From: Lineus longissimus
Lineage: Eukaryota > Nemertea > Pilidiophora > Heteronemertea > Lineidae
Direction: 5' to 3'
Assembly: GCF_910592395.1 (NCBI RefSeq)
Contig: NC_088316.1
Location: 12,030,001 to 12,094,000, forward strand
DNA: 64,000 nucleotides
Shown here: one piece after another, positions 46,601 to 57,000 of the stretch
Position numbering within the stretch: the first letter of the stretch is position 1
Layout of the letters: each line of letters starts with the position of its first letter
Notes under the pieces: generated by a model
Told to the model about the DNA's origin: nothing
Seen by the model: the letters and a program-made list of their open reading frames with translations, nothing else
Database searches by the model: none
Translations under genes and position numbers: made by a program

Positions 46601-49600
46601 GATTTTTTGTCCTAAATGCATACCTTAACTTCATAGTGCATGACAGAGGAGAGATCGTATGGAATACCGAACCTCACGAGCTCAGAGTCCTTGTAAGTGC
46701 TGAAGGCATCATTAAAAGCTTGGTTTTCGTTGTTCCAATTGATTTTTATAAACAGATCCCTCTCTGATAGTTAATGTTCGTGTACAAGACCAATAGCGTG
46801 ACCGATCTCGTGCCAGTACAGACCTTTCTGAAAACATAAAAAGCAGAGAACTGAATTTAATAATTCCTTTCGCGCGCTTTATCCGAATGAGGTTAAACAG
46901 AATACACAGACCTAACCAGAGCTGGATCGCCGCGCGGCCTGTTCATACTAGACGGATGTGCAGCAGGATTGGAGAGCGAATTTCTAAGAGCTTTCTGCCG
47001 CAATTTTTAATCTGTCACAAAAATACACATTAAATGCAAATGTCGATTTGCTAGAATACCACAGACCAATTTTAGGAAATTACTCCTTAAATCGCGATCA
47101 AAACGGAACAAGTATGCGACAGCCTATTATGCTTACCCATCTGCAGCCAGCGCTGTCCAGATTGAGATCTTGGGATCCACCAACCATTCCGAGTTGAGAG
47201 TTGCATCTGAGAGAGAAGATGGATAAAAGAGGTCCAAGAGTTGAAATTTACGGATGATGACAAATAAATAATTTAAGGCGCCCTATCTACCTCCCCTGTC
47301 CATGTTTGAAGCTGAGTGTACCTAGTCCTGTCCCTGTTTGAAGCGCAATCTACCTACCCAATCCTTCTTAGAAGCGTAGTCTACCTACCCCTGCCCCTGT
47401 TTGAAGTGCAGTTTACCCACCCCTGTCCTTGTTTGAAGCGCAGTTTACATACCCCTGTCCCTGTTTGAAGCGCAGCCTCCCTACCCATGTCCCCTGTTTG
47501 AAGCCAATCTACTTACCCCTGTCCCTTTTTGAAGCGCAGTCTACTAAAGTACCTACCCCTGTCCCTGTTTGAAGCGCAGCCTCCCTACCCATGTCCCCTG
47601 TTTGAAGCCAATCTACTTACCGCTGTCCCTTTTTGATGCGCAGTCTACTAAAGTACCTACCCCTGTCCCTGTTTAAAGCGCAGTTTACCTACGACTGTCC
47701 CTGTTTGAAGCGCAGTCTACCTATCCCTGTTCCTGTTTGAAGTGCAGTCTACCTACCCCTGTCCCTGTTTAAAGCGCAGTTTACCTACGACTGTCCCTGT
47801 TTGAAGCGCAGTCTACCTATCCCTGTTCCTGTTTGAAGTGCAGTCTACCTACCACTGTCCCTGTTTGAAGTGTAGTCTAACTACCCCTGCCGCTGTTTAA
47901 AGAGCAGTCTTTACCTACCCTTTCCCCTGTTTGAAGCGGACTTTGTTGACATCAGATGAGGTAGCTGGTCTGAACTTGAGACAGGTTTCTGCCTCGTAGA
48001 CGTCCATGGCCTCTCGGATCTCTTTCTTCTGGTGTTCGGCTGGAGAAGAACGTCAAATGAGGATCACGTCACGTACGAATACGCATAAGGCAGTTGTTAT
48101 CAATTTTACGTCGGGTTGCCCACGAAAAAGGCATTGGTTGTTTAAACAAGTTCATCGAATTTCTGATTAGAGGGAATGCTTGTTTTGTGATAGACTCAAA
48201 ACCTACGATTTGGGAAGTTTTGTCTACTTCTCCGATGTTTTTAATGCCGTATCTTCTAAGATAACTACAGTGCCCTTACTGTAGTCGTTTCCGTTAAAGT
48301 AATATGGCATCGTGTTGTGGGTCCATCTAAATTTGTCTCCCTTCCAGGCCTTCCTCTTCGTCCCCCCATTGTCGTCTCTGAAAGGCGTGAAGAATCCAGC
48401 TAGCGTTGGCATGTAGTTGAAAATCATGAAAAGTGCATAAAAATACTACATTACAGAACAAAATTCTTTCTTTCGAAACTTTCAGAAGCACGAGCAGTGA
48501 CAACAATACAGCTTATCTGAGTCGAGTTCTCAACTGGGTTTTCGCAAGGTACGGTGGTAACCTTGCCAGTCTGTAACACAAGATAGGGTGGCAGCAATTC
48601 AAGGTAGGGTGGCCCTTTAGAAACCCTTTTCCAAAATACTAGTAGCAAGATAGGGTGGCTGTTCCAAGGAAGGGTGGTCAGCAGCCAAGGTAGGGTGGGC
48701 CACCCTGACAAATGGCCTTTGGGAGAACACTGTATACATGTAGAATGTAGAACCTGGGGAAACTTCAGGGCTTTTCTAGTCGTATACTCACGTTTCGAAC
48801 ATCATCGCATGTTGTTCTGGAGTTTGGATCAGGTCATTTTCAATGCCAATCGTCCCGTTCTTTGGTACACTTGGGAAACCTAGAATCAAATCAATCGATC
48901 GATGGACTTATCTAGATTGTAGTCCGCTACAGAGTGAAAGCTTCGACTGATCTTGAATACCATTGGGAAGCCAGCTCTGAGGACGCTGATGGACATACAA
49001 CAAGCGTGTCATGAATAGGTCTCTCAAAGTATAAGGTAATGGGAGGAACTAGCCTCTGCCGTTATTTTCTTTTTATTCGCAATCTCTGATAATTTTTCGC
49101 CTGTTAAGCGATACGAAGAAAATCAGCCCGCCTGAGCTCGCCTCAGCACGACACTGCGTGACGTAATAGCCGCTTCTGCAGTCGAAAATAAATTTCGAAC
49201 TACGACCACGTGATATACTGTGCACAAACGTGTGTTCTGACTATGGAAGAGCGGTGGAAGATGGATGAATAGGGAAGCTGGAGAAGAGCGTAGACATGCG
49301 AGAGAACGAGGCTGGTCATGAACTCACGTGCAAATGGGGTGGTTCCTTTTCCCCCGACAGGTGGTGGGCCTACGGGCCTGATTAATGGCTTCTGCGGCGA
49401 ACCACGCGGGACACCCGCGGCAAATCCCACAGCCTGAAATATCATAAGCATGCAGGATGATTTATACTTGAACTTACTTTCAAATGAAAATAATGGTGCC
49501 GAAACGAAGGATAGGTCATAGGACGAACCAGAATGGGCGAACCAACTAGATCGATTATTTGAGATACCGTGCTGAAAGAGTTCTATTTTAGAATCTTAGT

Positions 49601-49805
49601 GTTATTCTGTACTATTCCCTGGAGTAAGAACAAATCGCCAGAAGTGGCGGAAACATTATTCGCATAGCAGGAAAGTGAAACGATGCTAGATGCAATAAGT
49701 CTTATTGTTTCAAATTCCCTGAAACGATTCAACCATAAACAAATAGAAACTGAAATTTTTGAGGAAATACGGTGTTCTCACCAATAACACGACAAGGGTT
49801 ATCAT
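34655..49805 (-). CDS. Secreted astacin-ShK zinc metalloprotease, 22 exons, internal stop
   Basis: Exons in transcript order: 49,805-49,782; 49,433-49,328; 48,879-48,792; 48,377-48,280; 48,039-47,919; 47,206-47,137; 46,827-46,624; 45,543-45,411; 45,164-45,096; 44,590-44,420; 44,104-43,973; 43,463-43,332; 42,716-42,573; 41,907-41,776; 41,590-41,435; 40,694-40,566; 39,748-39,614; 38,641-38,621; 38,267-38,124; 37,332-37,162; 36,167-36,027; 34,773-34,655. All are GT-AG and phases agree throughout, giving 880 codons. Order: signal peptide (residues 1-15, split by intron 1), Gly/Pro-rich propeptide, KRK cleavage site (80-82), astacin domain, Cys-rich module, twelve ShK domains. Codon 188 is TAA, directly after the zinc motif. 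As sequenced, the product would therefore end inside the catalytic domain. The family cleaves extracellular proteins; ShK tails probably direct substrate or matrix binding. Confidence 0.85.
37530..37720. repeat. Degenerate short tandem repeat in an ShK intron
   Basis: Repeated 'ccttttttacctgta' and 'tacctgtag' words at irregular 20-25 bp spacing, T-rich on the + strand, in the intron between exons 19 and 20. It is too degenerate to define a unit precisely. Confidence 0.55.
38090..38130 (-). repeat. tRNA-like B box overlapping a 5' splice site
   Basis: On the minus strand the end of exon 19 and the donor (GTAAGTGATAG) run straight into GGTCATGGGTTCGAATCCTG, a very good tRNA T-arm/B box. A tRNA-derived SINE may have inserted at the exon edge and supplied both the last codons and the splice donor. 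The remainder of a SINE is not clear. Confidence 0.4.
39769..39818. repeat. Perfect 24-bp hairpin just before an ShK exon
   Basis: Arms 39,769-39,792 and 39,795-39,818 are perfect reverse complements with a 2-base loop. On the coding (minus) strand the hairpin ends about 20 bases before the acceptor of exon 17, so it covers the expected branch-point region. Confidence 0.85.
39830..40500. repeat. Degenerate copies of the exon-16 end
   Basis: The exon-16/donor junction (+ strand 'ttacctgtcgttaa' then 'atgatttacaagactt' at 40,562-40,598) reappears at about 40,370-40,415 ('ttacctgtagttaa', 'atgatttacacgactt'). Weaker copies are near 40,465, 40,335, 40,020 and 39,845. The intron thus seems to have expanded by duplication of the exon tail with its 5' splice site. 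A partial palindrome 'catgacttgttgtgtc'/'catgtcatgtaaagcatg' sits at 40,018-40,070. Confidence 0.5.
41222..41336. mobile_element. Short inverted-repeat element, copy 2 of 3
   Basis: Begins 'gggagttatcgcaaatcctc' and contains 'gaaacgtcaac' and 'aacgcatatctcattg', as in the copies at 6,516 and 53,349. It lies in the intron between exons 15 and 16 of the astacin gene. The right arm is more eroded. Confidence 0.6.
44785..44830 (-). repeat. tRNA-like fragment in an intron
   Basis: The minus strand reads GCGCGGTGGCCTGGTGGT then GGTTCGAGTGCCGG, resembling a tRNA D-arm joined to a B box with the middle lost. Probably a decayed SINE in the intron before the first ShK exon. Confidence 0.35.
45880..46560. 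mobile_element. Foldback transposon built on a 15-bp repeat
   Basis: The left half (about 46,020-46,140) contains direct repeats of 'aaattagacaatggt'. The right half (about 46,325-46,480) contains the reverse complement, 'accattgtctaattt', several times. The halves can fold into one large hairpin. The outer ends match, in opposite orientation, the element at 11,310-11,580. It lies in the intron directly after the exon carrying the nonsense codon. Confidence 0.7.
46771..46773 (-). other. In-frame TAA inside the astacin domain
   Basis: Read on the minus strand, the codon after H-E-H (residues 185-187) is TAA. The reading frame on both sides is unmistakably astacin. There is no splice pair that removes the codon without also removing the zinc site: the exon is 204 bp and phase 0 at both ends. 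It is a nonsense mutation, an allele, or a sequencing error. Confidence 0.85.
47282..47937. repeat. 32-bp minisatellite derived from an exon-intron junction
   Basis: About 19 units of 32 bp (marks at 47,765, 47,797, 47,829, 47,861, 47,893) fill the intron after exon 5 of the astacin gene. On the minus strand each unit reads roughly GCGCTTCAAACAGGGACAGG then GGTAGGT. The true exon end is CGCTTCAAACAGGGGAAAGG then GTAGGT. The unit is therefore a copy of the last ~20 coding bases plus the 5' splice site. Larger duplications are visible too: a ~105-bp block twice at 47,450-47,660, and a 96-bp block twice at 47,658-47,850. Confidence 0.85.
48583..48705. repeat. Short G-rich repeat in astacin intron 3
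   Basis: Five or so copies of 'caag(g/a)tagggtggc' at irregular spacing of about 20-45 bp. Non-coding. Confidence 0.6.
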
Positions 49806-49852
49806 CGTGTGAAAGTTGGACTCTAATAACAACCTCAAGCCAGAAAGGCCCG

Positions 49853-49860
49853 CTTATATC
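49853..49860 (-). promoter_or_regulatory. Possible TATA box of the astacin gene
   Basis: The minus strand reads GGGATATAAGCGGG here, about 50 bp before the start codon. The GC-rich flanks make it stand out from AT background. If used, it implies a 5' UTR of about 20 bases. Confidence 0.4.
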
Positions 49861-49869
49861 CCTAGTCTC

Positions 49870-52152
49870 GAAATGAGGGTACGGGCGTTACCATTTAAAG
49901 GGGATGGAGTAGGCCGAAGAGTATGTAGGTCTGGACACTGGCTTCCCGCACGAAACTTGCGGGAAAAATGCGTTTGAATAATTCTAAAAACTGTTCTGGT
50001 GTCGAAATCAACATGCTGCATGCGTGAGTGCATAACTGCCAAAAATGTATGTTATTCGCAACTTTTCTATTCATTGCAGATCCCGCAATGGATTAATCTG
50101 GGATCCACAACATCTTGCACCATCAGTGCACTGTCCCCAACATTGCGCTCAGTCAACATCAAACGGCTCGAATTTGGTCTTTATATGATCTGTTTATTAC
50201 GCTGATGCTGTTCGCAGCTGTTTTGTTTCACACACCTCCTCGGCCTTCAGCATAACATCATTGTCACTGTGTAAAAACGACCAAAGCTATATTTCCCATT
50301 GATCATTTCTGTGCAAATAGGGTACGTCATTCAGTCGGCTATGCCACACTGGTGTATAGCCGATATGTATCTGAGTGGTACTGAATATCCTACATAACAA
50401 GAATAATTATCGATGGACTCTCCTCCTTAGGAATATAGCAGGGTACACTTTTTACATTCCCTGCGGGCAGCGCAGACATTACCTGTCTTAGGTTTCACTA
50501 GCCAGTGGTTACGAGGTCCACGTTGTACCTGTCGGTGCAAAATATAGCGTCTCGGTTTTTGAAGTTGATATCAGATAGTGGCTCTGCCCGATAGGTCTAG
50601 ACTTCTATTCTCCAGCTACGCGAGAAGTATCACACTAGCCGTATTAATCTCAAACGACGCGACCTAGTTTGAGTCATCGACTGCCTACTATGTTATGCTA
50701 AGTGATGTTTCAAAGTGCTCTGAAGTACCTTATAACTTTCATGGCTGTGATGAGTAGGAACATGTATATGAAAGGTTTCTCTGAGTTTCGGGCAGAACAA
50801 TCAAGAAAGTGAACCTAAATGCACGTTTTTGCTTATTAGGGACGTTGTATCGCCTTGAAATTTGGCACGGATGTTGGTCACATCTTATCCTGATGCAGCA
50901 CTTTGTTTATTTTCGAAAATTCACTTCAGCGGAGCAGTGATGAGGAACTTTTAATCGAACACTATCAATTCTCCTCACCACGCACAGAAGCCAAGCCATT
51001 GCTGCTTTATAGTTACTAGTATGCAGTGGCTTAATCAGTTACCTGCACTCCCTATGTCGTGACTACCTGTTGAGCAGATGGGTGTAGGAGGATGATTGAA
51101 ACAGCCTGTACCTGCTGACCTGCTCCATATTCTCTGAATCCTGCATCAACAATGATTAACACAAATTGTTTTTTGTTGCATGTATTGAGAACACTTGTAA
51201 GTCCTCGGGCCAAGGCCTACATTGTATACTGTAGCAGTAGCATGCATGAAATGGGGCATGGCCTCATAATTTGTGCCACAAATGATTTTAAATCTGGGCG
51301 GATCAATGAAATGCTGCATAGAGTCATTCTTCAAAGCAGACATTTCGCCTCATCACACGACTACGCCGGAGTATGGCATGCATCCAAACACTGATGACCA
51401 TATATGCCCATGTGATATCATACGTTGCGCCAGGTACCCATTTGGCGAACTAATTCACCAGGATCGAATGAAATCTATCCAAACATGAAGAGATCACTGT
51501 CCGACAAGGGCTACTTTTGATGAGCACGTTCAGAAACTAAAAACATCAACAAATTAATCAGTTCCAGCTGACTACAAAAGACCTGAGGATATCAAAATTT
51601 AATTGCAAAAGACCTTTGCCCTGACGTCTTCGGATGTCCTCTTATCGTTGTTCTCATCGCGACATAGGGCCAGGCATACGTATGATCAATCCAGATGGAT
51701 CGTCAGGGATCATCGTTTACTCAGAACATTGTCTCCCATCATATTATCTGTTGCTCCTGCGCAGCGCCTGCGCAGACGGAGGTCCCAGCTCTGCATGTGA
51801 TGTATATACTATGCCCGCGCGTGGAGCTGTTTTTTCAGGATGGCTGGTTTGAAAGTATGGCCAGAATATCACAGCACTATTTTTAGGAATGACAAAACGT
51901 TCACGAGGCCTACGTCCTATATTATTTTCGAATCGGCCAATCACTCTGCGTTTGGCAATTTATGATGTTAGGCGTCACGAGGAAGAAATTCGTGTGATAA
52001 AGTTGTTTACTCTCGGCCTGGCAAATGAAACGCCACCATTCGAGGCCAATTCCCGTCCCACTTGTAGTTTAATGGGGTGGGCCAGCGCCGGTCTAACGAG
52101 GTCATACAGTCCAGTCGTTGCCGAAGGCGCCCCTACAATGTTTTGAAGCGTC
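49870..52152. other. Intergenic region between divergent genes
   Basis: Upstream of the astacin gene on its left and of the kinase gene on its right. No exon recognised; several overlapping frames at 51,150-52,150 lack motifs. A block at 51,780-51,890 ('cccagctctgc', 'cgtggagctgtt') matches the insertion at 54,304-54,536. Confidence 0.5.
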
Positions 52153-52155
52153 TAA

Positions 52156-53036
52156 TCAGTGTGGGGATTCGGACAGTGTCAGCAATGTCCACTATGGTTA
52201 CCAAAATGGCTAGCAGACGACAAAAAAAAGTGAAAGAACATGCAGATTCAACCGTGAATATTTCCTGTTCAATGGCACTCGACGTGGATTTGCAGGTGAG
52301 AGATTAAACACATATGTAAATATGTTTTATTGATGGAGCTGTCCTGAATAAGTTGTGAAATAAGAGTTTTTATAGCCCTACGCCTATTTAAGGGTACAGA
52401 TTGCGCTTATATCTACCATATCTGCCAAAGTTGAGATGATTATTGCCCGTGCTGTGTTGTGTCGCATGTACACCAGAACACTGAGGAAGATGTGATAAGA
52501 AGTCCTTCTCTCAAAGTGTTTCATAACATGACTTTAAATGCAATAATGGGAGGCAGACTGTCCGTTATGGTTACATGCGGACACCGTCATGACTGTCCCA
52601 CATGGTTATGGTGTAACCATAGCGGACAGTCTTGACAGTGCACAGAGGTAACCATAGCGGACAGTCTGTCGTATATTTTTGCATTCAAAGTCACTTTATA
52701 GAACACTTTAAGACATGCTACACAACACAGCCCGTGCAATAATCTCCACAATTTAGGCAGATATGGTAGAAATAAGCCCAAATTGTGCCATTCATCAGAC
52801 ATAGGGCTCCAAAAACAATGCTTTCTCTACATATTCAGGACAGCTACATATAAACCTATTAACAGGTGTTAAAGCTCTCACCTAGAAACACCAACCAGCA
52901 AATCAACACCTTGTGCAATAGAACAGGAAGTATCCCCGGTTGAATCTGTCTGTGATTCAATTTTGTTGCTGTCGTCTGCTAGCGCTTTGGTATAACCATA
53001 GTGGACAGTGTTTAGCTGTCCGAATCCCCACACTGT
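52156..53036. mobile_element. Foldback element, 881 bp, with TAA duplication
   Basis: The terminal inverted repeats start TCAGTGTGGGGATTCGGACA and end with the near-perfect complement. Pairing continues inward through 'gtccactatggtta', 'gctagcagacgac' and 'agctgtcctgaat' almost to the centre, where 'gtaaccatagcggacagtc' words repeat. TAA flanks both ends (52,153-52,155 and 53,037-53,039), as expected for the TWA target preference of PIF/Harbinger elements. No transposase is encoded. Confidence 0.75.
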
Positions 53037-53348
53037 TAATGGGCTGTCTGAATTTTTTCATGAGTCTAAACAGGTCACAATTTACACTATGATCTGCGTT
53101 TTTGCACGCGCTTGTCTCCGAAACGACAAGAAACATTCGTGCAGTCAGCCGAAGCAGATCCGACGCTCTTTTAGCCTGTACATTGTAATTCCATGCGGAG
53201 TACACATATCGTGTAAGCCTGTATCAGCAACTTATTCGCCAGAATGGCGTGAAATCGCATCTCCTGGGGAAGTACCTCCACGCCCTCCCCTAGACGTCGA
53301 TACATCTGATTGGGGACACCATAACACAATCTGTATCAAGTGTACCAG

Positions 53349-53474
53349 TGAGTTTTCGCAAATTCCCGAAACGCCAACGTGAACGCCTGTCCCATTGTTC
53401 GCCATCGTAATCAGGAGCTCGAACGGTGGAAAAGGCGTTCGCGTTGGCGTTTCGGTGGCTTTGCGAAAGCTCCC
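53349..53474. mobile_element. Short inverted-repeat element, copy 3 of 3
   Basis: The best preserved of the three copies. The left arm 'agttttcgcaaattcccgaa' and 'acgccaacgtgaacgcc' pairs with the right arm 'ggcgttcgcgttggcgtttc' and 'ggctttgcgaaagct'. Compare 6,516-6,641 and 41,222-41,336. Confidence 0.7.
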
Positions 53475-53699
53475 TAATATGTAGACCTAACACATTATGA
53501 AAGAGTGTCCGGTTTGGAGAAATCCGAATATCAATAGACCAACTCAACGCTACAGTCCATGCGCATGATGCATAATATTTGGCCTATATAAAATCCCGTA
53601 TAGCACCCAAGTCGTAGATGACACGATTTGGTACACGAGACGAACCTGGGCCATGTCCTCATAAGACTGGGTCATAAAATGATGATATTTAATCAATCA

Positions 53700-54085
53700 A
53701 TTGATTTGATAATAAACAATCGACCCGGCGATTGACCGGGCATTCGATGATTGATTGAGCCACTGTCTGACAACACGCACTTTTAAAGTGAACTTAGCCT
53801 CCATTCTGGTTGTGACCAATTTTTATGATGGATGCAGCCCATCATGTAATGATATGAAGATTTGCTACGTCTGTCTATTACAACATTATGCTTATCTAGG
53901 CCTTTATTCTTGAATCAGATGGAAGGAGTAATGGTTGGAACATTTCTAAAGCCAACAAAAATGCACTTTTGATGAACTTTTAAATTGCGTGATAAGTTCC
54001 TTTTAATACCACGTCGACACTGACAACAAAATACAGCACCACTCAATAAAAATTGAAGTGTACTCAGTCTGTTACATTAGAAGCG
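53700..54085. repeat. Upstream part of the tandem gene duplication
   Basis: Aligns with 62,805-63,108: 'gaccgggcattcgat', 'ttttaaagtgaactta', 'tcctccattct/gcctccattct' and 'catcatgt(t)aatgat' occur in the same order before both kinase start codons. The duplicated unit therefore includes about 400 bp of 5' flank and probably the promoter. Confidence 0.75.
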
Positions 54086-57000
54086 ATGGCTACTGACGTA
54101 AGATCACAACCACTCATTTTAGACGAATTTGTCAATGGAGAAGATCCTGAACCTGATCTGCGGAAAATATTTTTGAAGATAAGACCGCAATGGACCAAAG
54201 AAGACAAAATAGAGCTAAATGTAAGTATGGCATGCCACTGAGGTGCGTAGTTCGCCGAGGCAGACGATTGAGCTATGCACGTCATGTAGGATCGAAAAAT
54301 GCATGGAATTCCAGCCCTTTACCACTTACGCAATAAAGCTGCTGCACATGGGCCCCAGCTCTGCTGTGCAATGTCCGTGCGTGGAGCTGTTCTTCAGTAT
54401 AGCGGTTTGGATGATAGCCAGACTATCCCACCGTGTCTAGGTTTTTGACCTCACTTTTGCTACCTGCTTTGAAGGTGTCGACACGGTTAGATCTAGTTAT
54501 TTCTGTTAAATTATTCCCCGATCTAGCTTCGCCGCGGTCGTGGTGGGTGGTGTATTCATGACATAGTCGAATCGGGGAGTTTCAAGGCGGTTATCGCCTG
54601 GAATAGGTGCTAACACACTGTCCGGGCCATCCTTGTTTGATAGGTAGTATATAGAGTCGTACACCAACCCGCCTGGTATAAAGTTGGAGCTGATGACCTT
54701 GGCTACTGTTAAAAACTGTCTAGATTTTCATTGCTTGCACCATTCTGGAGAACTTCCATGCACCCTCACCCTATTAGGAGCGTGCAAATTTGTCAGAATT
54801 GTCGCAGTTAATGTTTCTTTCTTTTCCCAGCCCTGTCCTGGATCCGGCTTTGTCAACATCATCCTTCTAGCAACCTACGATGGCAAAAAGGCAGATGCTG
54901 TGGTGGTCCGGATCTTCATTCAGAATGTCTACGAGTTCCTGATGAACAGGGAACGCGAGTTAGCGGCCACGTTGGTGTTTAATGAAAGAGGGTTAACACC
55001 AAATATTTACTGCATCTTCAAAAATGGAGTCTGTATGGAGTACATAATTGGAGAGCGCTTTGATTGGAGTGTGTTGGCAGAGAAACCACTAAATGATGAA
55101 AAAATTCTTAGGTAGGCTTTTATTTGCTCTTTATACTCGGCTTCAGAAGTAAATGACACTGGACTGATTTCTTCTGACGTTTGTTTTTTCCTAATTCTAA
55201 TTTTGGGACACAAGAGGATTGTCACATTTTAATAACCATGGTTACCATTTTTTTGTATTTATTCGTTTAAATCGACGTAGTGCAATGAGTTTGACATTTT
55301 GTTCTCTGCCCAAAAGGACAGTGACATTTTCTCATGAAAAAGGCTATAGCTGACTGATTGTTCGACCTTTTATTAAGTTACTGCAAATCTATGACCGAAA
55401 TTGTAGGCGGAAATTGTGATCAAAAGTTTTGCAATGTGCTTGCAAAAGACAAAAATTGACAGAAGAATGAAGGTGATACCGGCACGGTATTAACAATAGC
55501 TGTAATCTCTTTGCATTTGAATATGTGCATATTTTGATGGACGGACACGCGTCAACATCAGCTGCTGCGCATGTGATCAGGCCTATTTCGGCCGTAAAAA
55601 GTGGGGGAAGTTGGTCTCCCACCATTCAATCTAGGGGGAGCCACCTGCATGTACATTTTGGTCGTATTCAATCGACCAAGCTGTAGGTGGGTGGTTGTCC
55701 TCAGAGTGGTCAATCTCCTAGCTTGCCATTGGTAACGGTTGCTTACTGGTACTAGCACCGTTTACTAGCGTACATTTGGCCTGTTTGTGTTTGATCCGAG
55801 GCAAAGGAAGCGGAGTCCTCTCAGATCATTGGGAGATCGCAGAGTGGTACTACATGATTTTCCTAGCATTCAATCACTCAGTCTTTTCACATCACATTTG
55901 TAGATCAGTAGCGAGAGAACTGGCAAAATACCACAGTAAAAAAACAAGTGACATTGCTAAAGAGAAATATGGCCACCTCTTCCCAATGGTTCCAGAGCTA
56001 AAGATCAAAGCGGAGGAGTTGTTGAGTAATTTGCCGGAAACACTAGGCGAAACGGAGGCTGATGAACTGTAAGTAGGTCGTTGGGCTCTTGACTTTGCCC
56101 AATTTCAGTTTTTCTAGCCCTATTTGTTGCCTTCAAGGCAACTATTCGACAGTTCCCATGCACCAACATCATAAAATCAGCCCTTACTATTTATAATTAC
56201 CGAGATAACTTACATTTTTGAGAGCTGAAACACCCCCTTCAAAACCTGCCCGCTTGACACTTATTTTTACAATGATTTACAAATTTTGTTGTAACTCATT
56301 TCTTCATCCTATTAGATTTAAGACGAAATTCCCAAGCAAAGCTTTGATAGAATCTGAGTGGAGAGATATGTTTGCTTTGATGGAAAGGACTGGTGTGCCA
56401 CTTACGTTATGTCATCTTGATGCCCATCCGTCCAATATGCTTTACGTGCCCGAAGATGGTGAGTACGCAATTTCTGTGCAAGAAAATGTCCTCTGCTTCT
56501 AATCCCTAAGAGGAATAGCTGAGTTATCAAAGGCATTATACCAAATTGTCGGCTGCCCAATCACGAACACCTTCCACTCAACAAATCGAATTGCACATAA
56601 AATGGAAAAATGAAATATCTGACGTTATTATCACGCCTTTCTGATTTCGCCCTTGACCCAAGTGAGCCATTTTTGCAGCGGCCATCTTCGTGCAACGCTC
56701 TGCGCGGAGGCGAGGAATGGAATCATGACGTCATTGAGTTGTTTTCGATTACCCCGATACTGGTACTATGACACCTGGAATGAGAGGTGTGAAAAGGTTC
56801 CCGCCTTGGCAAGGTATGCCAGGAGTTGTGCAAACTATAACAAATAACGTGTTTCTCTACTTATTTTTAAGAGTCGAGACACGCCAAACACTTTCAGAAA
56901 AATAGTTTACAATCAATAAAATAGGGCAATGTGTATAACTTCATTTCTATTTCCTGATAAACCAGTAATTTCGAACGGCTTACCCCTTTGAATGCAAAAC

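Larger units (their letters stand above)
45411..48377 (-). other. Astacin catalytic domain (exons 4-8)
   Basis: The mature chain starts near residue 83 ('WKGDKFRWTHNTMPYYF', the usual 'RW....IPY' start). The zinc motif HEIGHAIGLVHE gives ligands H175, H179 and H185, with E176 as the catalytic base. The downstream 'RD....INW.N' block and the Met-turn 'SVMHY' (M232, Y234) are intact, as is the 'GG.TI.P' to 'MYKC' end. The next exon (45,164-45,096) adds a small Cys-rich piece, 'CPKIDCKGGFVNKECKC'. Apart from the stop at codon 188, nothing essential to the fold is missing. Confidence 0.88.
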
